A stretch of 23,913 nucleotides of DNA from a virus. Both the position numbers and the translations under genes were made by a program. This document shows, one piece after another, positions 1-6,630 of the stretch. The notes beneath the pieces were generated by a model that was not told the DNA's origin, made no database searches, and worked only from the letters and a program-made list of their open reading frames with translations. The stretch lies in the IMG/VR virus record IMGVR_UViG_3300009502_000203, positions 1 to 23,913 of that record; one strand, 5' to 3'. Position 1 is the first letter of the stretch. Each line of letters begins with the position of its first letter.

Positions 1-624
1 ATCCGTCGAGCCAGAACAGACTGATGAGGGTGCGGTTATTGTGCAGCGGCACTTGGACACAGCAGTCCCACAACTATAGCTCCCCGGCGTGCAGGTATTG
101 GCACTTGATATGAGATTGGACCCGTCGCCGAAATCTACTGTCTGCCCGGGTGTAATCACAACGGTCTTAGAAGGTAGTGACCATGCATTGTGGCAGGGGA
201 CATACAGGGGATCGTTGTTGACCTCAGAGACATGAAGGTACTCTGTAAGAGTATATGTCCCAGCTGGAACCCAATATTCTGTCACATCGGGGCAGATTAC
301 AACATACCCCGATTGTTGAGTGCCACAATCATTGGCCACGATAGCTCCGGGATTGGTCCACGAAGCAGCTACCGTGGAATTAGCGAACGTAACTGCATTA
401 ATGCATACCCCGTGCTCCCAATCGGTAGTTAGGCCACGGCAACTCGAATCCGGCTGGGTGGGGCAGTTATGGAAGTTGGGTTCTGTGTTGTATGGGTGAT
501 CGTTCGAAACCTTTATCCACCCGCCATTGGCTTTCTGCCAGTCTTCATAGGTAGCAGAGGGTTGTGCTGAAGCAGCCGCTATCAGCAGCAAACCAACTAG
601 TATTCCCACAAGGATCAATCTCAT
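1..624 (-). CDS. Secreted Cys-rich protein, partial (C-terminus beyond left edge)
   Basis: The minus-strand frame opens with ATG at 622-624 and stays open for 208 codons to the left edge, so the protein is incomplete. The N-terminus is a clear signal peptide: MRLILVG, a run of Leu/Ile/Val, then AASA before Gln-22, a typical signal peptidase I site. The mature part has at least 11 cysteines, including a KCRC pair, spread among Gly, Ser, Thr and Trp residues, as in disulfide-stabilised extracellular beta domains. Near residue 120 a VPAGTYTLTEYLHV stretch resembles SdrD-B or Cna-B-like surface repeats; that resemblance is inference. It is probably a host cell-surface or exported protein. The TATA-like element 648-658 lies about 25-30 nt upstream of the ATG and suggests a leaderless mRNA. 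No enzyme motif was seen. Confidence 0.8.
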   Translation of the reverse strand, partial: MRLILVGILVGLLLIAAASAQPSATYEDWQKANGGWIKVSNDHPYNTEPNFHNCPTQPDSSCRGLTTDWEHGVCINAVTFANSTVAASWTNPGAIVANDCGTQQSGYVVICPDVTEYWVPAGTYTLTEYLHVSEVNNDPLYVPCHNAWSLPSKTVVITPGQTVDFGDGSNLISSANTCTPGSYSCGTAVSKCRCTITAPSSVCSGSTD

Positions 625-646
625 AGGATCGAATAAGTGATTGACG

Positions 647-658
647 AATATATGCATA
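647..658 (-). promoter_or_regulatory. TATA-like element for the secreted protein gene
   Basis: The minus strand carries TATGCATATATT centred about 28 nt upstream of the ATG at 624. In archaea this places transcription start at or within a few bases of the start codon. No SD sequence lies in front of the ATG, which fits leaderless translation. Confidence 0.45.
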
Positions 659-1348
659 TCGAGCTGGACGTTCATGGTCCAACTGGTCAAATTGATTGAT
701 GATTTGGTTAGAAAATCAAGCCTTATATCATAGATCGCTTTGCCTTGCACATACTATATTTGCATGTTGTATATACAGTCCTATACTGCTAAAAAGACCA
801 CTAACAGGGCCAGAATATTATTATATATACCATTCAGACCTCGTAAATACTGATGTTGCGCGGCGGATTCTACATCGCGTTCTCTGTTTATCTGTTGCGG
901 GTTAATCGATAGCGGACAATTGTCGAAATACATTCCATAAAGTATAGAATGGTCAGATAGACAAAGTGATTTAGGTTGTCTGGAAAAGGATGGAGCAAAG
1001 ATGAAATCTTTGCAGGTTATACATACTCCAGAAGCTAAGATGTCCAGTATATCGCGGTTTAGCCCTGACTAACAAAATAGTTACCATGAAATCGCCCTGA
1101 ATAAAAAAAGTCAGCGGCTTTAACCGCGTTCAAGCATCCGTTCTTCCTCACCTGGTTTAAGAACATAGCTAACCGGCACAGAGGCACAACCCGAAAGGCC
1201 CCCTCCAAAGCCCCGGGCGGCCTCATCTCCGCCTCCCACTCAGGGCACGGTAGAAAGCCAAGACCCTCGCCTCCTGGGCATCCTTAGGCCTCGGTTTCTG
1301 CTAATTATATAAAAATAGGTAACCCGCCAAGGCAGTATGGAGGATCCT
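659..1348. other. Non-coding stretch with weak coding remnants
   Basis: No convincing gene was found. Bases 659-930 are AT-rich and featureless. An imperfect palindrome lies at 931-951 (CATTCCATA, 3-nt loop, TATAGAATG). On the minus strand a 55-codon ORF (1226 to 1059, ATG) begins with an ATGA overlap on the end of an open frame that reads AQEARVLAFYRALSGRRR and is closed upstream by TAG. There is an SD-like GGGAGG before that ATG, but the 55-aa product does not look like a folded protein. A good TATA box on the minus strand (1302-1312) would start a transcript near 1282. This may be the eroded 3' end of the antirestriction operon. Confidence 0.4.
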
Positions 1349-1639
1349 CTAAAACCTCCTCCCGTAGTACTCCTGCCGTTTCCTCTCTGCCTCCCGGAAC
1401 TCGTCCAGAGCTTGCCGGACCTCTGGGGAGAGCTCCGCCTCCGGCCACCTGTCCAGGGCCTCCAGGTTCTTGCGGCTGACCGGTCCGTACCACTTCTGCC
1501 GGTCCCGATCCCATTTGAAGTGCATCCCCTCGAACCCCAGGGCCTTGCACCTCTGCCGGGTCTTGCCGCTAACGATTAGCGTGAGATCCTGGACGGCCAC
1601 AAAAATAACGGGGAAGGTCTTAAGCCGTGGCAGTTGCAC
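1349..1639 (-). CDS. Small DUF5710-like protein
   Basis: A 96-aa product starting at GTG (1637-1639), 20 nt inside the end of the ArdC-like gene, so the two are probably translationally coupled. The central segment, KALGF then FKWDRDRQKWYGPVS, resembles the DUF5710 module found in plasmid and phage polyvalent or TraC-primase-like proteins, which has the pattern K.LGA.WD...K.WY.P. The C-terminal third is highly charged and helical (PEVRQALDEFREAERKRQEY). DUF5710 modules often accompany or are fused to ArdC-type antirestriction domains, so its position beside ArdC fits. The molecular function of the module is not established. The true start could be internal, because only a GTG without a strong SD is available. 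The family call is inference from the short motif. Confidence 0.6.
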   Translation of the reverse strand: MQLPRLKTFPVIFVAVQDLTLIVSGKTRQRCKALGFEGMHFKWDRDRQKWYGPVSRKNLEALDRWPEAELSPEVRQALDEFREAERKRQEYYGRRF

Positions 1640-2480
1640 GCCCTCTCCCCTCCGGAAGCTTGCCGGTTAAGACGAACTCCACCGCCTCGCGGGCCTGCTT
1701 GCTGGCCTTCAAGACCCATTTAGGATTATTCTGTAGATGCTGGATCCAGGACTGAATATAGGCGGTCGAGTTTTGCAGGGTCTGGGATGTGTCGAGGGCG
1801 GCAATCTGGCAGAAGAAGGCGGCGCCCATCTCGGCGGTGAGCTCCTCCTGGCTCCTCACATCCTTGCCCATGTGGTAGTTGCTGATGCTATCCCGGCAGA
1901 GCCTCCCAGCTCCTCCCGTCCAGTGAGTCAACTCATGATAGGCGGTTGCATAATAAGCCTCACTGCTTTCGAACTGGTCGAGAGTGGGCAGATAAATCTT
2001 ATCGCTATGCGGGCGATAATAGGCCTGCTCTGTGTCGATTTCGATGCAGGGGCCTCTCCGCCTCAATAGCTCCTCGGCGCCCGGGATCTGCTGATTATCC
2101 CTCTCCACAGGGAGCTTTTCCGGCAAGCCTTTGGTCTGGCACCAGTTGAAGACGGTGTAATATTTGAGGAAATGAATGGGCCTAAGAACTACTTGCCCTT
2201 CCTTGTTCGTCTCTTCCTTGACCATACGATCTACAAAGACGATTGGCGAGCCCTTCTCACCGACCCGGATGACTCCTCCCATCTTCTGAGCCTGGCGGAA
2301 GGTGACCCAGTAAGGGCTCTCATAATTCGACTGCAAGAGGAGGGTATTGATTCCCTGATATTCTTTGTTGGTGGCGTAGGATGTCGGGCCGTTGGAGGTC
2401 CAGGGCCGGCGCCAGGGAATTATTCCCTCGTTAAGCTGCTTTAGTATCTGGCCGGTCACGACCTCGAAGACGTCCTTCAT
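1620..2480 (-). CDS. ArdC-like antirestriction protein (ssDNA-binding domain + zincin metallopeptidase domain)
   Basis: The product is 286 aa. Residues 1-130 match the N-terminal ArdC/DUF1738 single-strand DNA-binding domain (MKDVFEVVTGQILKQLNEG, IPWRRPW, NKEYQGINTLLL, W.TFRQAQKMGG.VR.GEKG). Residues 140-270 match the zincin-like metallopeptidase domain, with the HELTHWTG zinc motif (HExxH) near residue 182 and a downstream RSQEELTAEMGAAFFC segment supplying the usual glutamate. ArdC-type proteins protect incoming plasmid or viral DNA from host restriction. The ATG overlaps the stop of the preceding small gene (ATGA) and follows an SD-like GGGAGG. A DUF5710-like gene follows. The context is a mobile-element operon. 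Conserved-domain recognition is strong; the exact restriction target is unknown. Confidence 0.9.
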   Translation of the reverse strand: MKDVFEVVTGQILKQLNEGIIPWRRPWTSNGPTSYATNKEYQGINTLLLQSNYESPYWVTFRQAQKMGGVIRVGEKGSPIVFVDRMVKEETNKEGQVVLRPIHFLKYYTVFNWCQTKGLPEKLPVERDNQQIPGAEELLRRRGPCIEIDTEQAYYRPHSDKIYLPTLDQFESSEAYYATAYHELTHWTGGAGRLCRDSISNYHMGKDVRSQEELTAEMGAAFFCQIAALDTSQTLQNSTAYIQSWIQHLQNNPKWVLKASKQAREAVEFVLTGKLPEGRGRATATA

Positions 2481-2617
2481 ATTGTTTGCCTCCCGGAGTC
2501 GTCATATCCCAGGGTCTGCAACTCTCCCAGGATGAGATAAGATAACGTGGTTGCTATTCTCTCCTGTTCGGAGAGAGAAAGCTTGAGGGCCTCCTCAAGG
2601 ATCTCGGCAGGGCTCAA
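2477..2617 (-). CDS. Small helical protein (46 aa), TTG start
   Basis: A longer reading from GTG at 2677 is possible, but I chose the TTG at 2615-2617. It overlaps the stop of the upstream membrane-protein gene as TTGA and sits six bases after a perfect AGGAGGTG SD, exactly like the ATGA junctions elsewhere in this operon. The 46-aa product (SPAEILEEALKLSLSEQERIA, TTLSYLILGELQTLGYDD) is acidic and mostly helical, with a pattern reminiscent of antitoxin-type or small regulatory helices. No known family was recognised. Its own stop overlaps the ArdC-like start (ATGA), so it is firmly part of the operon. Confidence 0.6.
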   Translation of the reverse strand: MSPAEILEEALKLSLSEQERIATTLSYLILGELQTLGYDDSGRQTI

Positions 2618-2772
2618 GGCTTCCACCTCCTGATTATATCCCGGTGCCTGGGGGCTTGGATCCAGGATTTCCACCACAAGTCAAAGGCGACAAGGGCCAC
2701 GGTCACGAAGAGCAGGCCAAAAAGGAGAAGATTGGCGTCTACCGGCCAGGCCGAGGTATCAACTAATTGCAT
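2614..2772 (-). CDS. Small single-pass membrane protein (52 aa)
   Basis: ATG at 2770-2772, just 2 bases after the stop of the SWIM-domain gene, reading to TGA at 2614-2616. Residues 13-33 form a clear transmembrane helix (ANLLLFGLLFVTVALVAFDL) followed by WWKSW and a strongly basic tail (RHRDIIRRWKP), so the C-terminus should be cytoplasmic. No family was recognised. Its overlap with the next gene (TTGA) and tight spacing to the previous one argue that it is a real, co-translated gene. Possible roles include membrane anchoring of the element or of a conjugation or exclusion function; that is speculation. Confidence 0.65.
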   Translation of the reverse strand: MQLVDTSAWPVDANLLLFGLLFVTVALVAFDLWWKSWIQAPRHRDIIRRWKP

Positions 2773-2774
2773 TT

Positions 2775-3518
2775 TCAATACCCCAGGCTGAGGCAGTAGC
2801 GGTTCTCTTCCCGCTCAAGGTCCTTGTATTCCTGGCAGTCCCACTGGCTGGCGTCTCCCAGGGCTTTTAGCCGGGCTTGTATCTTTTCCAGCCTGTGGGC
2901 CGATTTGCAAAAATTTTTGTAATCCATGGGCTGGAATTCGCGGACCCGGTGGGCGGCGTGATCGTTCTGCAGGTATTCTTCGTACTCTTTGACCCTCTTG
3001 GAGTCGGCCAGGGCCGGAATGGATTCCGTATTCTTCCGGCCGGCTTTGGACTTTTGAGAAGGAGCCTTCACTTGGCGAACCTCCCGGCAGCTTTCTGAGA
3101 CGTTCCCATCTTCTCGTTGGGCGACGAGTTCCGGGAATGCGGCCTTAAAGTGCCTGCACTTTCCGCGGTAGACAAAGCCCTTGCAGGTGCAACCCTGCGG
3201 AGTGACACGGTAGTAAAACTGGCCTGTAGAGGAGAGCACCAGGACAATTTGCTCGTAAGCTGTCTCCGGCATCTTAACCATATCAGGCTTGGCCACTGTG
3301 GCCCGGACGGTCATGATTTCGACCAAGGCTTGAACGAACCTAACCTCAAACTTTCCTTCGCTTGCAGCGGGCGGAAGAGGCAGCTTTGCCGTTATCCTCT
3401 CGGCTTCGGCCTGGGCACCGGCCGCCATCTGGTCTGCTGCCTGCTTAATCCTCTGCTGCTCGGCAAGCATATCCTCAACCATCCAGCTTGCCGATGTTGC
3501 TTTTGTCTCCGTTGTCAT
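2775..3518 (-). CDS. SWIM zinc-finger domain protein
   Basis: The product is 247 aa. An N-terminal coiled-coil-like segment (residues 15-45, MLAEQQRIKQAADQM) is followed near residues 95-125 by a SWIM zinc finger: YYRVTPQGCTCKGFVYR then GKCRHFKAA, the C-x-C...C-x-H signature. The C-terminal third is charged and helical. SWIM domains bind DNA or protein partners and recur in archaeal plasmid and virus proteins. It is the first gene of the five-gene antirestriction operon. The start is supported by an SD (GGGAGG on the sense strand, 3527-3532) 8 nt before the ATG, a TATA box at 3564-3570, and a hexamer array just upstream of that TATA box, which suggests regulation at the promoter. The precise role is unknown. 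Confidence 0.85.
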   Translation of the reverse strand: MTTETKATSASWMVEDMLAEQQRIKQAADQMAAGAQAEAERITAKLPLPPAASEGKFEVRFVQALVEIMTVRATVAKPDMVKMPETAYEQIVLVLSSTGQFYYRVTPQGCTCKGFVYRGKCRHFKAAFPELVAQREDGNVSESCREVRQVKAPSQKSKAGRKNTESIPALADSKRVKEYEEYLQNDHAAHRVREFQPMDYKNFCKSAHRLEKIQARLKALGDASQWDCQEYKDLEREENRYCLSLGY

Positions 3519-3524
3519 TTTTCG

Positions 3525-3570
3525 AACCTCCCAAAGTTCTTAGTATATACCCTACCTTCGGACTTATAAG
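3525..3570 (-). promoter_or_regulatory. Promoter and SD of the SWIM-ArdC operon
   Basis: On the minus strand a TTATAAG TATA element (3564-3570) predicts transcription start near 3542, giving a leader of about 25 nt. The leader ends in a GGGAGGTT SD (3525-3532), 7 nt before the ATG at 3518. The TTACGC hexamer array lies directly upstream of the TATA box, where an archaeal activator or repressor would act. Confidence 0.55.
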
Positions 3571-3572
3571 AG

Positions 3573-3614
3573 TTACGCTTACGCCTACTCTTACTATTAC
3601 GCTTACGCTTACAT
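3573..3614. repeat. Hexamer direct-repeat array I (TTACGC type, 7 units)
   Basis: Seven contiguous in-phase 6-bp units on the plus strand: TTACGC, TTACGC, CTACTC, TTACTA, TTACGC, TTACGC, TTACAT. Four are identical. The array sits immediately upstream of the SWIM operon TATA box. The same hexamer recurs at 4289-4321 in the promoter and start of the RHH-like gene, so both are probably binding sites for one protein. Confidence 0.8.
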
Positions 3615-3878
3615 AAGGCAGAAAACGGGCACTTTTTCGGCCAGGCAGACGGCAAAACAGCGACTCTGCGCGACAAGATCACACAGAAAACGATAGCAAT
3701 AGACACAACTGGCGGAGCGAAAGCGCCCAGCGGCGGCGAGGCAGAATGGCATGCTCGAAGAGGCCCGCCCTCAAAAAAGTTCTTTGGCATTTTTTAACAT
3801 TACTCATTGAATGTCATAGAACAAAATCCAGCCCCAGGGCAGACTCCGCCCGGCCATCTCGCTCGTCCGTCTCCGTCA

Positions 3879-3913
3879 GTAAACCCCCGGAATGTGGGGG
3901 TCCGGGGGTTTAC
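3879..3913. repeat. Perfect 12-bp inverted repeat (hairpin 1)
   Basis: GTAAACCCCCGG at 3879-3890 is followed by an 11-nt loop and its exact reverse complement at 3902-3913. It is not next to the end of any recognised gene, so it is unlikely to be a simple terminator. Confidence 0.85.
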
Positions 3914-3936
3914 GTTAATTCCAACAGCGACGAGCA

Positions 3937-3960
3937 CGGACCCCTACTGGTGGGGGTCCG
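3937..3960. repeat. Perfect 8-bp inverted repeat (hairpin 2)
   Basis: CGGACCCC (3937-3944), an 8-nt loop, then GGGGTCCG (3953-3960). It shares the TGGGGGTCCG string with the loop and arm of hairpin 1, so the two may be diverged copies of one element. Confidence 0.8.
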
Positions 3961-4142
3961 CGCACAGGAGCGTGCTTTCTCTCATGCCCGAATCAACCTA
4001 AAAAGAAGCCGTGACCGGAGATTTCATGCCCCCTGATTACTGGCAGAGGCCCTGTGCCCCCTGAATTGCGGCCGCAAATACTCCCGCCCGGAAACGTCCC
4101 CGAATCCAAGCCTTCCCGGCGTTGAGGGGGCCCCGCCCCTTC

Positions 4143-4164
4143 CCGCGCGTTTAACCGCGCGCGG
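4143..4164. repeat. 7-bp GC inverted repeat (hairpin 3)
   Basis: CCGCGCG (4143-4149), an 8-nt AT-containing loop, then CGCGCGG (4158-4164). It lies about 125 bp upstream of the second hexamer array. Confidence 0.7.
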
Positions 4165-4275
4165 CACCCCGTAAGAAGAAGCTCAAGCAGCAGCAGTTAG
4201 GTGGAGAGGCCCAAACTGGCCCTGGAGAGGGCCATCCAGGCCCTTCTCCTAACAGTACCGTAAAGATGCAAAAGC

Positions 4276-4321
4276 CTTAAATGTAAGATACGCTTACGCT
4301 TACGCTTATGCCTACGCCTAC
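4276..4321 (+). promoter_or_regulatory. Promoter with hexamer direct-repeat array II overlapping the start codon
   Basis: A CTTAAAT TATA-like box (4276-4282) predicts transcription start about 25 nt later, next to the ATG at 4308, hence a leaderless mRNA. Between them, and covering the ATG, are in-phase hexamers TACGCT (4289, 4295, 4301), TATGCC (4307) and TACGCC (4313), the same unit as array I. A protein bound here would block initiation, which is a typical autoregulatory layout. Confidence 0.6.
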
Positions 4322-4517
4322 AAAGAGAGATAAAATCATTGAGCGACTCAATGTGACCGTCCTCGCTACTGCCAAGAATGTCCTGAGCGATTTTCAAGAG
4401 AAGGGAGGCTACGCTTCTCAAGGCGACGCCCTCAACGACCTTCTTTTAGACTACGGAAGGCTCCAGGAGAGAGTAAAGGAGCTAGAGGCTCAGCTGACCG
4501 AAGCGAAGAAGGAGTAA
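4308..4517 (+). CDS. Ribbon-helix-helix-like small DNA-binding protein with coiled-coil tail
   Basis: The product is 69 aa. After a basic Pro/Thr-rich N-terminus (MPTPTKRDK) come a short beta-type segment (IERLNVTV) and two helices (ATAKNVLSDFQEKGG, then SQGDALNDLLLDYGRLQ), the arrangement of CopG/RHH repressors. A heptad-like tail follows (ERVKELEAQLTEAKKE). RHH proteins bind DNA as dimers with the N-terminal strand. The start codon lies inside a TACGCT/TATGCC hexamer array, so it may repress itself and the SWIM-ArdC operon, whose promoter has the same hexamers. A frameshifted, diverged copy lies at 8517-8745. The RHH call rests on pattern recognition, not an alignment. Confidence 0.65.
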   Translation: MPTPTKRDKIIERLNVTVLATAKNVLSDFQEKGGYASQGDALNDLLLDYGRLQERVKELEAQLTEAKKE

Positions 4518-4566
4518 TAATTCCATCAGTTAATGCCTTAAAATCGCAAGAAAAACAGATTGTTGG

Positions 4567-4767
4567 ATGCAAATGCCCAAGCAACTTAGCGCTTATGTCC
4601 CCTGCCTCTACTGCCGGAGAGGCCCGAAAGGAGACGATCCGAACCCCTGCTCCGGAGTGCAGCACATCAGGTCCTTGCAGGCCGGCGGCTGCTTCCTGGG
4701 AGAGGTCACGCCGAGAAAAGAGAAGCTTCATGCCAGGTTCATAAAGACCCTGGAGGTGAAAGCCTGA
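4567..4767 (+). CDS. Small Cys-containing protein (zinc-ribbon-like)
   Basis: The product is 66 aa, or 64 if the second ATG at 4573 is used. It holds CLYC near residue 13, then CSG and a later GGC, which could make a small treble-clef or zinc-ribbon fold (YVPCLYCRRGPKGDDPNPC). The C-terminus is basic. A CTTAAAAT TATA-like box at 4537-4544 sits about 27 nt before the ATG, so the mRNA would be leaderless with its own promoter. It ends with an SD-rich sequence (GGAGGTG) that serves the next gene. No family was recognised. A short degenerate copy of its 5' end occurs at about 5077-5110. Confidence 0.5.
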   Translation: MQMPKQLSAYVPCLYCRRGPKGDDPNPCSGVQHIRSLQAGGCFLGEVTPRKEKLHARFIKTLEVKA

Positions 4768-4805
4768 AGATCGAGCGCAGGGACGACCCCCAGACCCAGG
4801 AGCAT

Positions 4806-5072
4806 GTGATTACGATTACCCTGACCCGTGAAGAGATGCTGCGGGCAAGCGACGAGATGACCCCGGCCGAAAAGCAGGCCACCTATCTCATGAGCCAGAG
4901 CCCGTTGATCTCCACCCAGCTCTGCTCTCTGTTCGAGATGGCATCCGCCCTTGAGAAAGCTGATGCAAAGACGGAGTACTTCGTCTGGGCGAGGAACCAG
5001 AGCGAGGCCAAAGCACGGCTGGCAGGTCTGCGAAAAGAGCAGGCTACAAGTCAGGGCCTCTCCAGAGGATAA
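4806..5072 (+). CDS. Small helical protein, start uncertain (GTG 4806 or CTG 4764)
   Basis: From GTG at 4806 the product is 88 aa: VITITLTREEML, then helices including EKQATYLMSQSPLISTQLC, ALEKADAKTEYFVWARNQ and ARLAGLRKEQATSQG. No family was recognised. The GTG has an AGGAG only 3 nt upstream, which is poor spacing. In the same frame, CTG at 4764-4766 overlaps the previous stop as CTGA and follows GGAGGTG with ideal spacing. It would add 14 residues (KIERRDDPQTQEH) that read as normal protein. The gene is co-oriented with and probably co-transcribed with the Cys-containing gene. The AT-rich TPR region begins after it. Confidence 0.5.
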   Translation: MITITLTREEMLRASDEMTPAEKQATYLMSQSPLISTQLCSLFEMASALEKADAKTEYFVWARNQSEAKARLAGLRKEQATSQGLSRG

Positions 5073-5292
5073 CAAAATGCAAGATGAAATGGCTAAACAA
5101 TTTAGCGGTTATGCCATTATACTCCAGCTAAAGAGAGTCTAAAGGATACGACTAGGACACAAGCACCAGAACGCATCATATCAGATCTCTTCAGGCTGAG
5201 CGAAGATAGGTGTTAGGACAAGACCCAAGCAGATAGTAGTAGCAATCGCAAAGTTAATATTTAATGAATAAGAATTGTCTAACGATGCATCT
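5073..5292 (+). promoter_or_regulatory. Intergenic region with TPR promoter
   Basis: Contains a 21-codon ORF at 5077-5142 whose first 30 nt resemble the 5' end of the 4567 gene, probably a fragment. It ends in an ATATTTAAT TATA element at 5257-5265, which predicts transcription start around 5286. That position excludes an upstream TTG (5275) as the TPR start and favours ATG 5293. Confidence 0.5.
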
Positions 5293-6624
5293 ATGAGAAG
5301 AGAGATCTTTCTAATCTTGATAATTTTCATAAATATGTGCATGCCGGTACTTGGGCAGATGACCGCAGAACATTGGTTAGACAAGGGTAATGATCTCCTT
5401 TATCAAAGTAAATACAAAGAGGCTCTTGAAGCTTATAACAAATCTATCGAGATCAATTCAGACTTCACGGAAGCTTGGAGCAACAGGGGTATTGCTCTTG
5501 GACACCTATACAGATACAACGAGTCCATTGAATCTTTCAACAAGGCTATTGAACTCAATCCGGATTTCGCGGACGCTTGGAACAACAAAGGCAAGGTTCT
5601 CTCTGACCTGGGCGAATATGATGAAGCCATTCAGGCATTCAATATGGTAATCAAGATCAATCCACCAGAACTACAATTATTAGCGGGGGCTTGGTATAAT
5701 AAAGGCCTTGCTTATTATAACCTGGAAAAGTATGATGCAGCGGTTAGGGCTTACTACATGGCCACCGTTATTTACCCGCGATATGCCGACGCCTGGAACA
5801 ACATAGGCGTTGCTCTTATGGCTCAAGGAAAGGATGATGAAGCCCTCCAAGCTTATAACAAATCTATCGAGATCAACCCGACATATTATGCGTGGTACAA
5901 CATGGGCAATGATCTCCTTAATAAAAGCAAATACATTGAGGCCATCCAAGCTTATAAAAAATCCATCGAAATAAATTCAAAAAATGCATATGCATGGAAT
6001 AATAAAGGTTTAGCACTTCATGATCTGAGAAGAGATGGAGAAGCCCTTCAAGCTTACAACCAATCTATCAAGATCGATCAGAAATTAGAGGCTGCTTGGT
6101 TCAATAAAGGCTTAGCCCTCTATGAAAAGGCGTATTTCAACGAATCGATTCAGGCTTATGACCAGGCAATTAATCTAGATCCAACAGATTCAGAAGCATT
6201 GACCAATAAAGGTGCTTCTTACTATAAGCTTAAGAATTATCCCCAAGCCATTCAGACTCTTAATGATGCTATTAACATAACCCCAAACAATGCATACGCA
6301 TGGTACAACAAAGGTCTAGCTCTGGGGGCACTGGGTGAGTTCGATAGCGCCATCCAAGCCTTTGATCTGGCCATCAAAATCAATTCGAGCTATAAGGATG
6401 CCTGGTACAGCAAAGGAATGGCTCTCAATAACCTAGGCAAGTACGAAGAGGCCAACGAGTCTTTCGGCAAGGCTAACAAAATCTGTACATCAAAGTTGGT
6501 AATTTGCAGCGCTACAAATAATACAAGTCGACAGAATAACACTTCATATATGTCATTAGGTGATGAAGTACCTGCCGTTTTCAATCTAAAAGTGTGTCCC
6601 ACTACTGTGAGTATCCCTGGATAA
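5293..6624 (+). CDS. Exported TPR-repeat protein (11 TPRs)
   Basis: The product is 443 aa from ATG 5293; an in-frame TTG at 5275 precedes the predicted transcription start and is less likely. The N-terminus (MRREIFLILIIFINMCM, PVLGQ) is a signal peptide or signal anchor. Eleven 34-residue tetratricopeptide repeats fill residues 25-400, with the pattern AW.NKG.AL...G.YDEAIQAYNKSIEINP. A 40-residue Asn/Ser/Thr-rich tail follows. TPR arrays form superhelical protein-binding scaffolds; such proteins are abundant in Methanothrix. The DNA is clearly more AT-rich than the flanking genes. The TPR2 gene starts 6 nt later. Repeats 7-11 are nearly identical in DNA to repeats of TPR2. The binding partner is unknown. 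Confidence 0.85.
   Translation: MRREIFLILIIFINMCMPVLGQMTAEHWLDKGNDLLYQSKYKEALEAYNKSIEINSDFTEAWSNRGIALGHLYRYNESIESFNKAIELNPDFADAWNNKGKVLSDLGEYDEAIQAFNMVIKINPPELQLLAGAWYNKGLAYYNLEKYDAAVRAYYMATVIYPRYADAWNNIGVALMAQGKDDEALQAYNKSIEINPTYYAWYNMGNDLLNKSKYIEAIQAYKKSIEINSKNAYAWNNKGLALHDLRRDGEALQAYNQSIKIDQKLEAAWFNKGLALYEKAYFNESIQAYDQAINLDPTDSEALTNKGASYYKLKNYPQAIQTLNDAINITPNNAYAWYNKGLALGALGEFDSAIQAFDLAIKINSSYKDAWYSKGMALNNLGKYEEANESFGKANKICTSKLVICSATNNTSRQNNTSYMSLGDEVPAVFNLKVCPTTVSIPG
6041..6396 (+). repeat. 356-bp near-identical block shared by the two TPR genes (copy 1)
   Basis: Aligns without gaps to 7781-8136 at a constant 1740-bp offset. I counted 18 mismatches, about 95% identity. Flanking TPRs are much more diverged, so recent gene conversion or duplication is likely. 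Confidence 0.85.
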
Positions 6625-6630
6625 AAAACG

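Larger units (their letters stand above)
3615..4275. other. Gene-free GC-rich stretch with hairpins (origin-like)
   Basis: No credible gene on either strand. The stretch holds three strong inverted repeats (3879-3913, 3937-3960, 4143-4164), two copies of TGGGGGTCCG (3895-3904, 3951-3960) and two copies of TGCCCCCTGA. It is bounded on both sides by the hexamer arrays. This architecture of iteron-like arrays around a structured GC-rich non-coding core resembles a plasmid or virus replication origin or a divergent control region. No Rep protein is visible in the window. Confidence 0.5.

Noticed and set aside
696-905. Plus-strand ORF of 69 codons
   Set aside because: Composition is noise-like, no SD or promoter, and it lies in AT-rich non-coding DNA.
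3573-3614. Possible CRISPR array
   Set aside because: Units are 6 bp with no spacers; no cas genes are present.
3515-3790. Minus-strand ORF with a basic repeated C-terminus
   Set aside because: The basic tail is simply translation of the TTACGC hexamer array; it also overlaps the SWIM promoter and start.
3746-4036. Plus-strand ORFs across the hairpin region
   Set aside because: They read through three inverted repeats and have no domain-like sequence or start signal.
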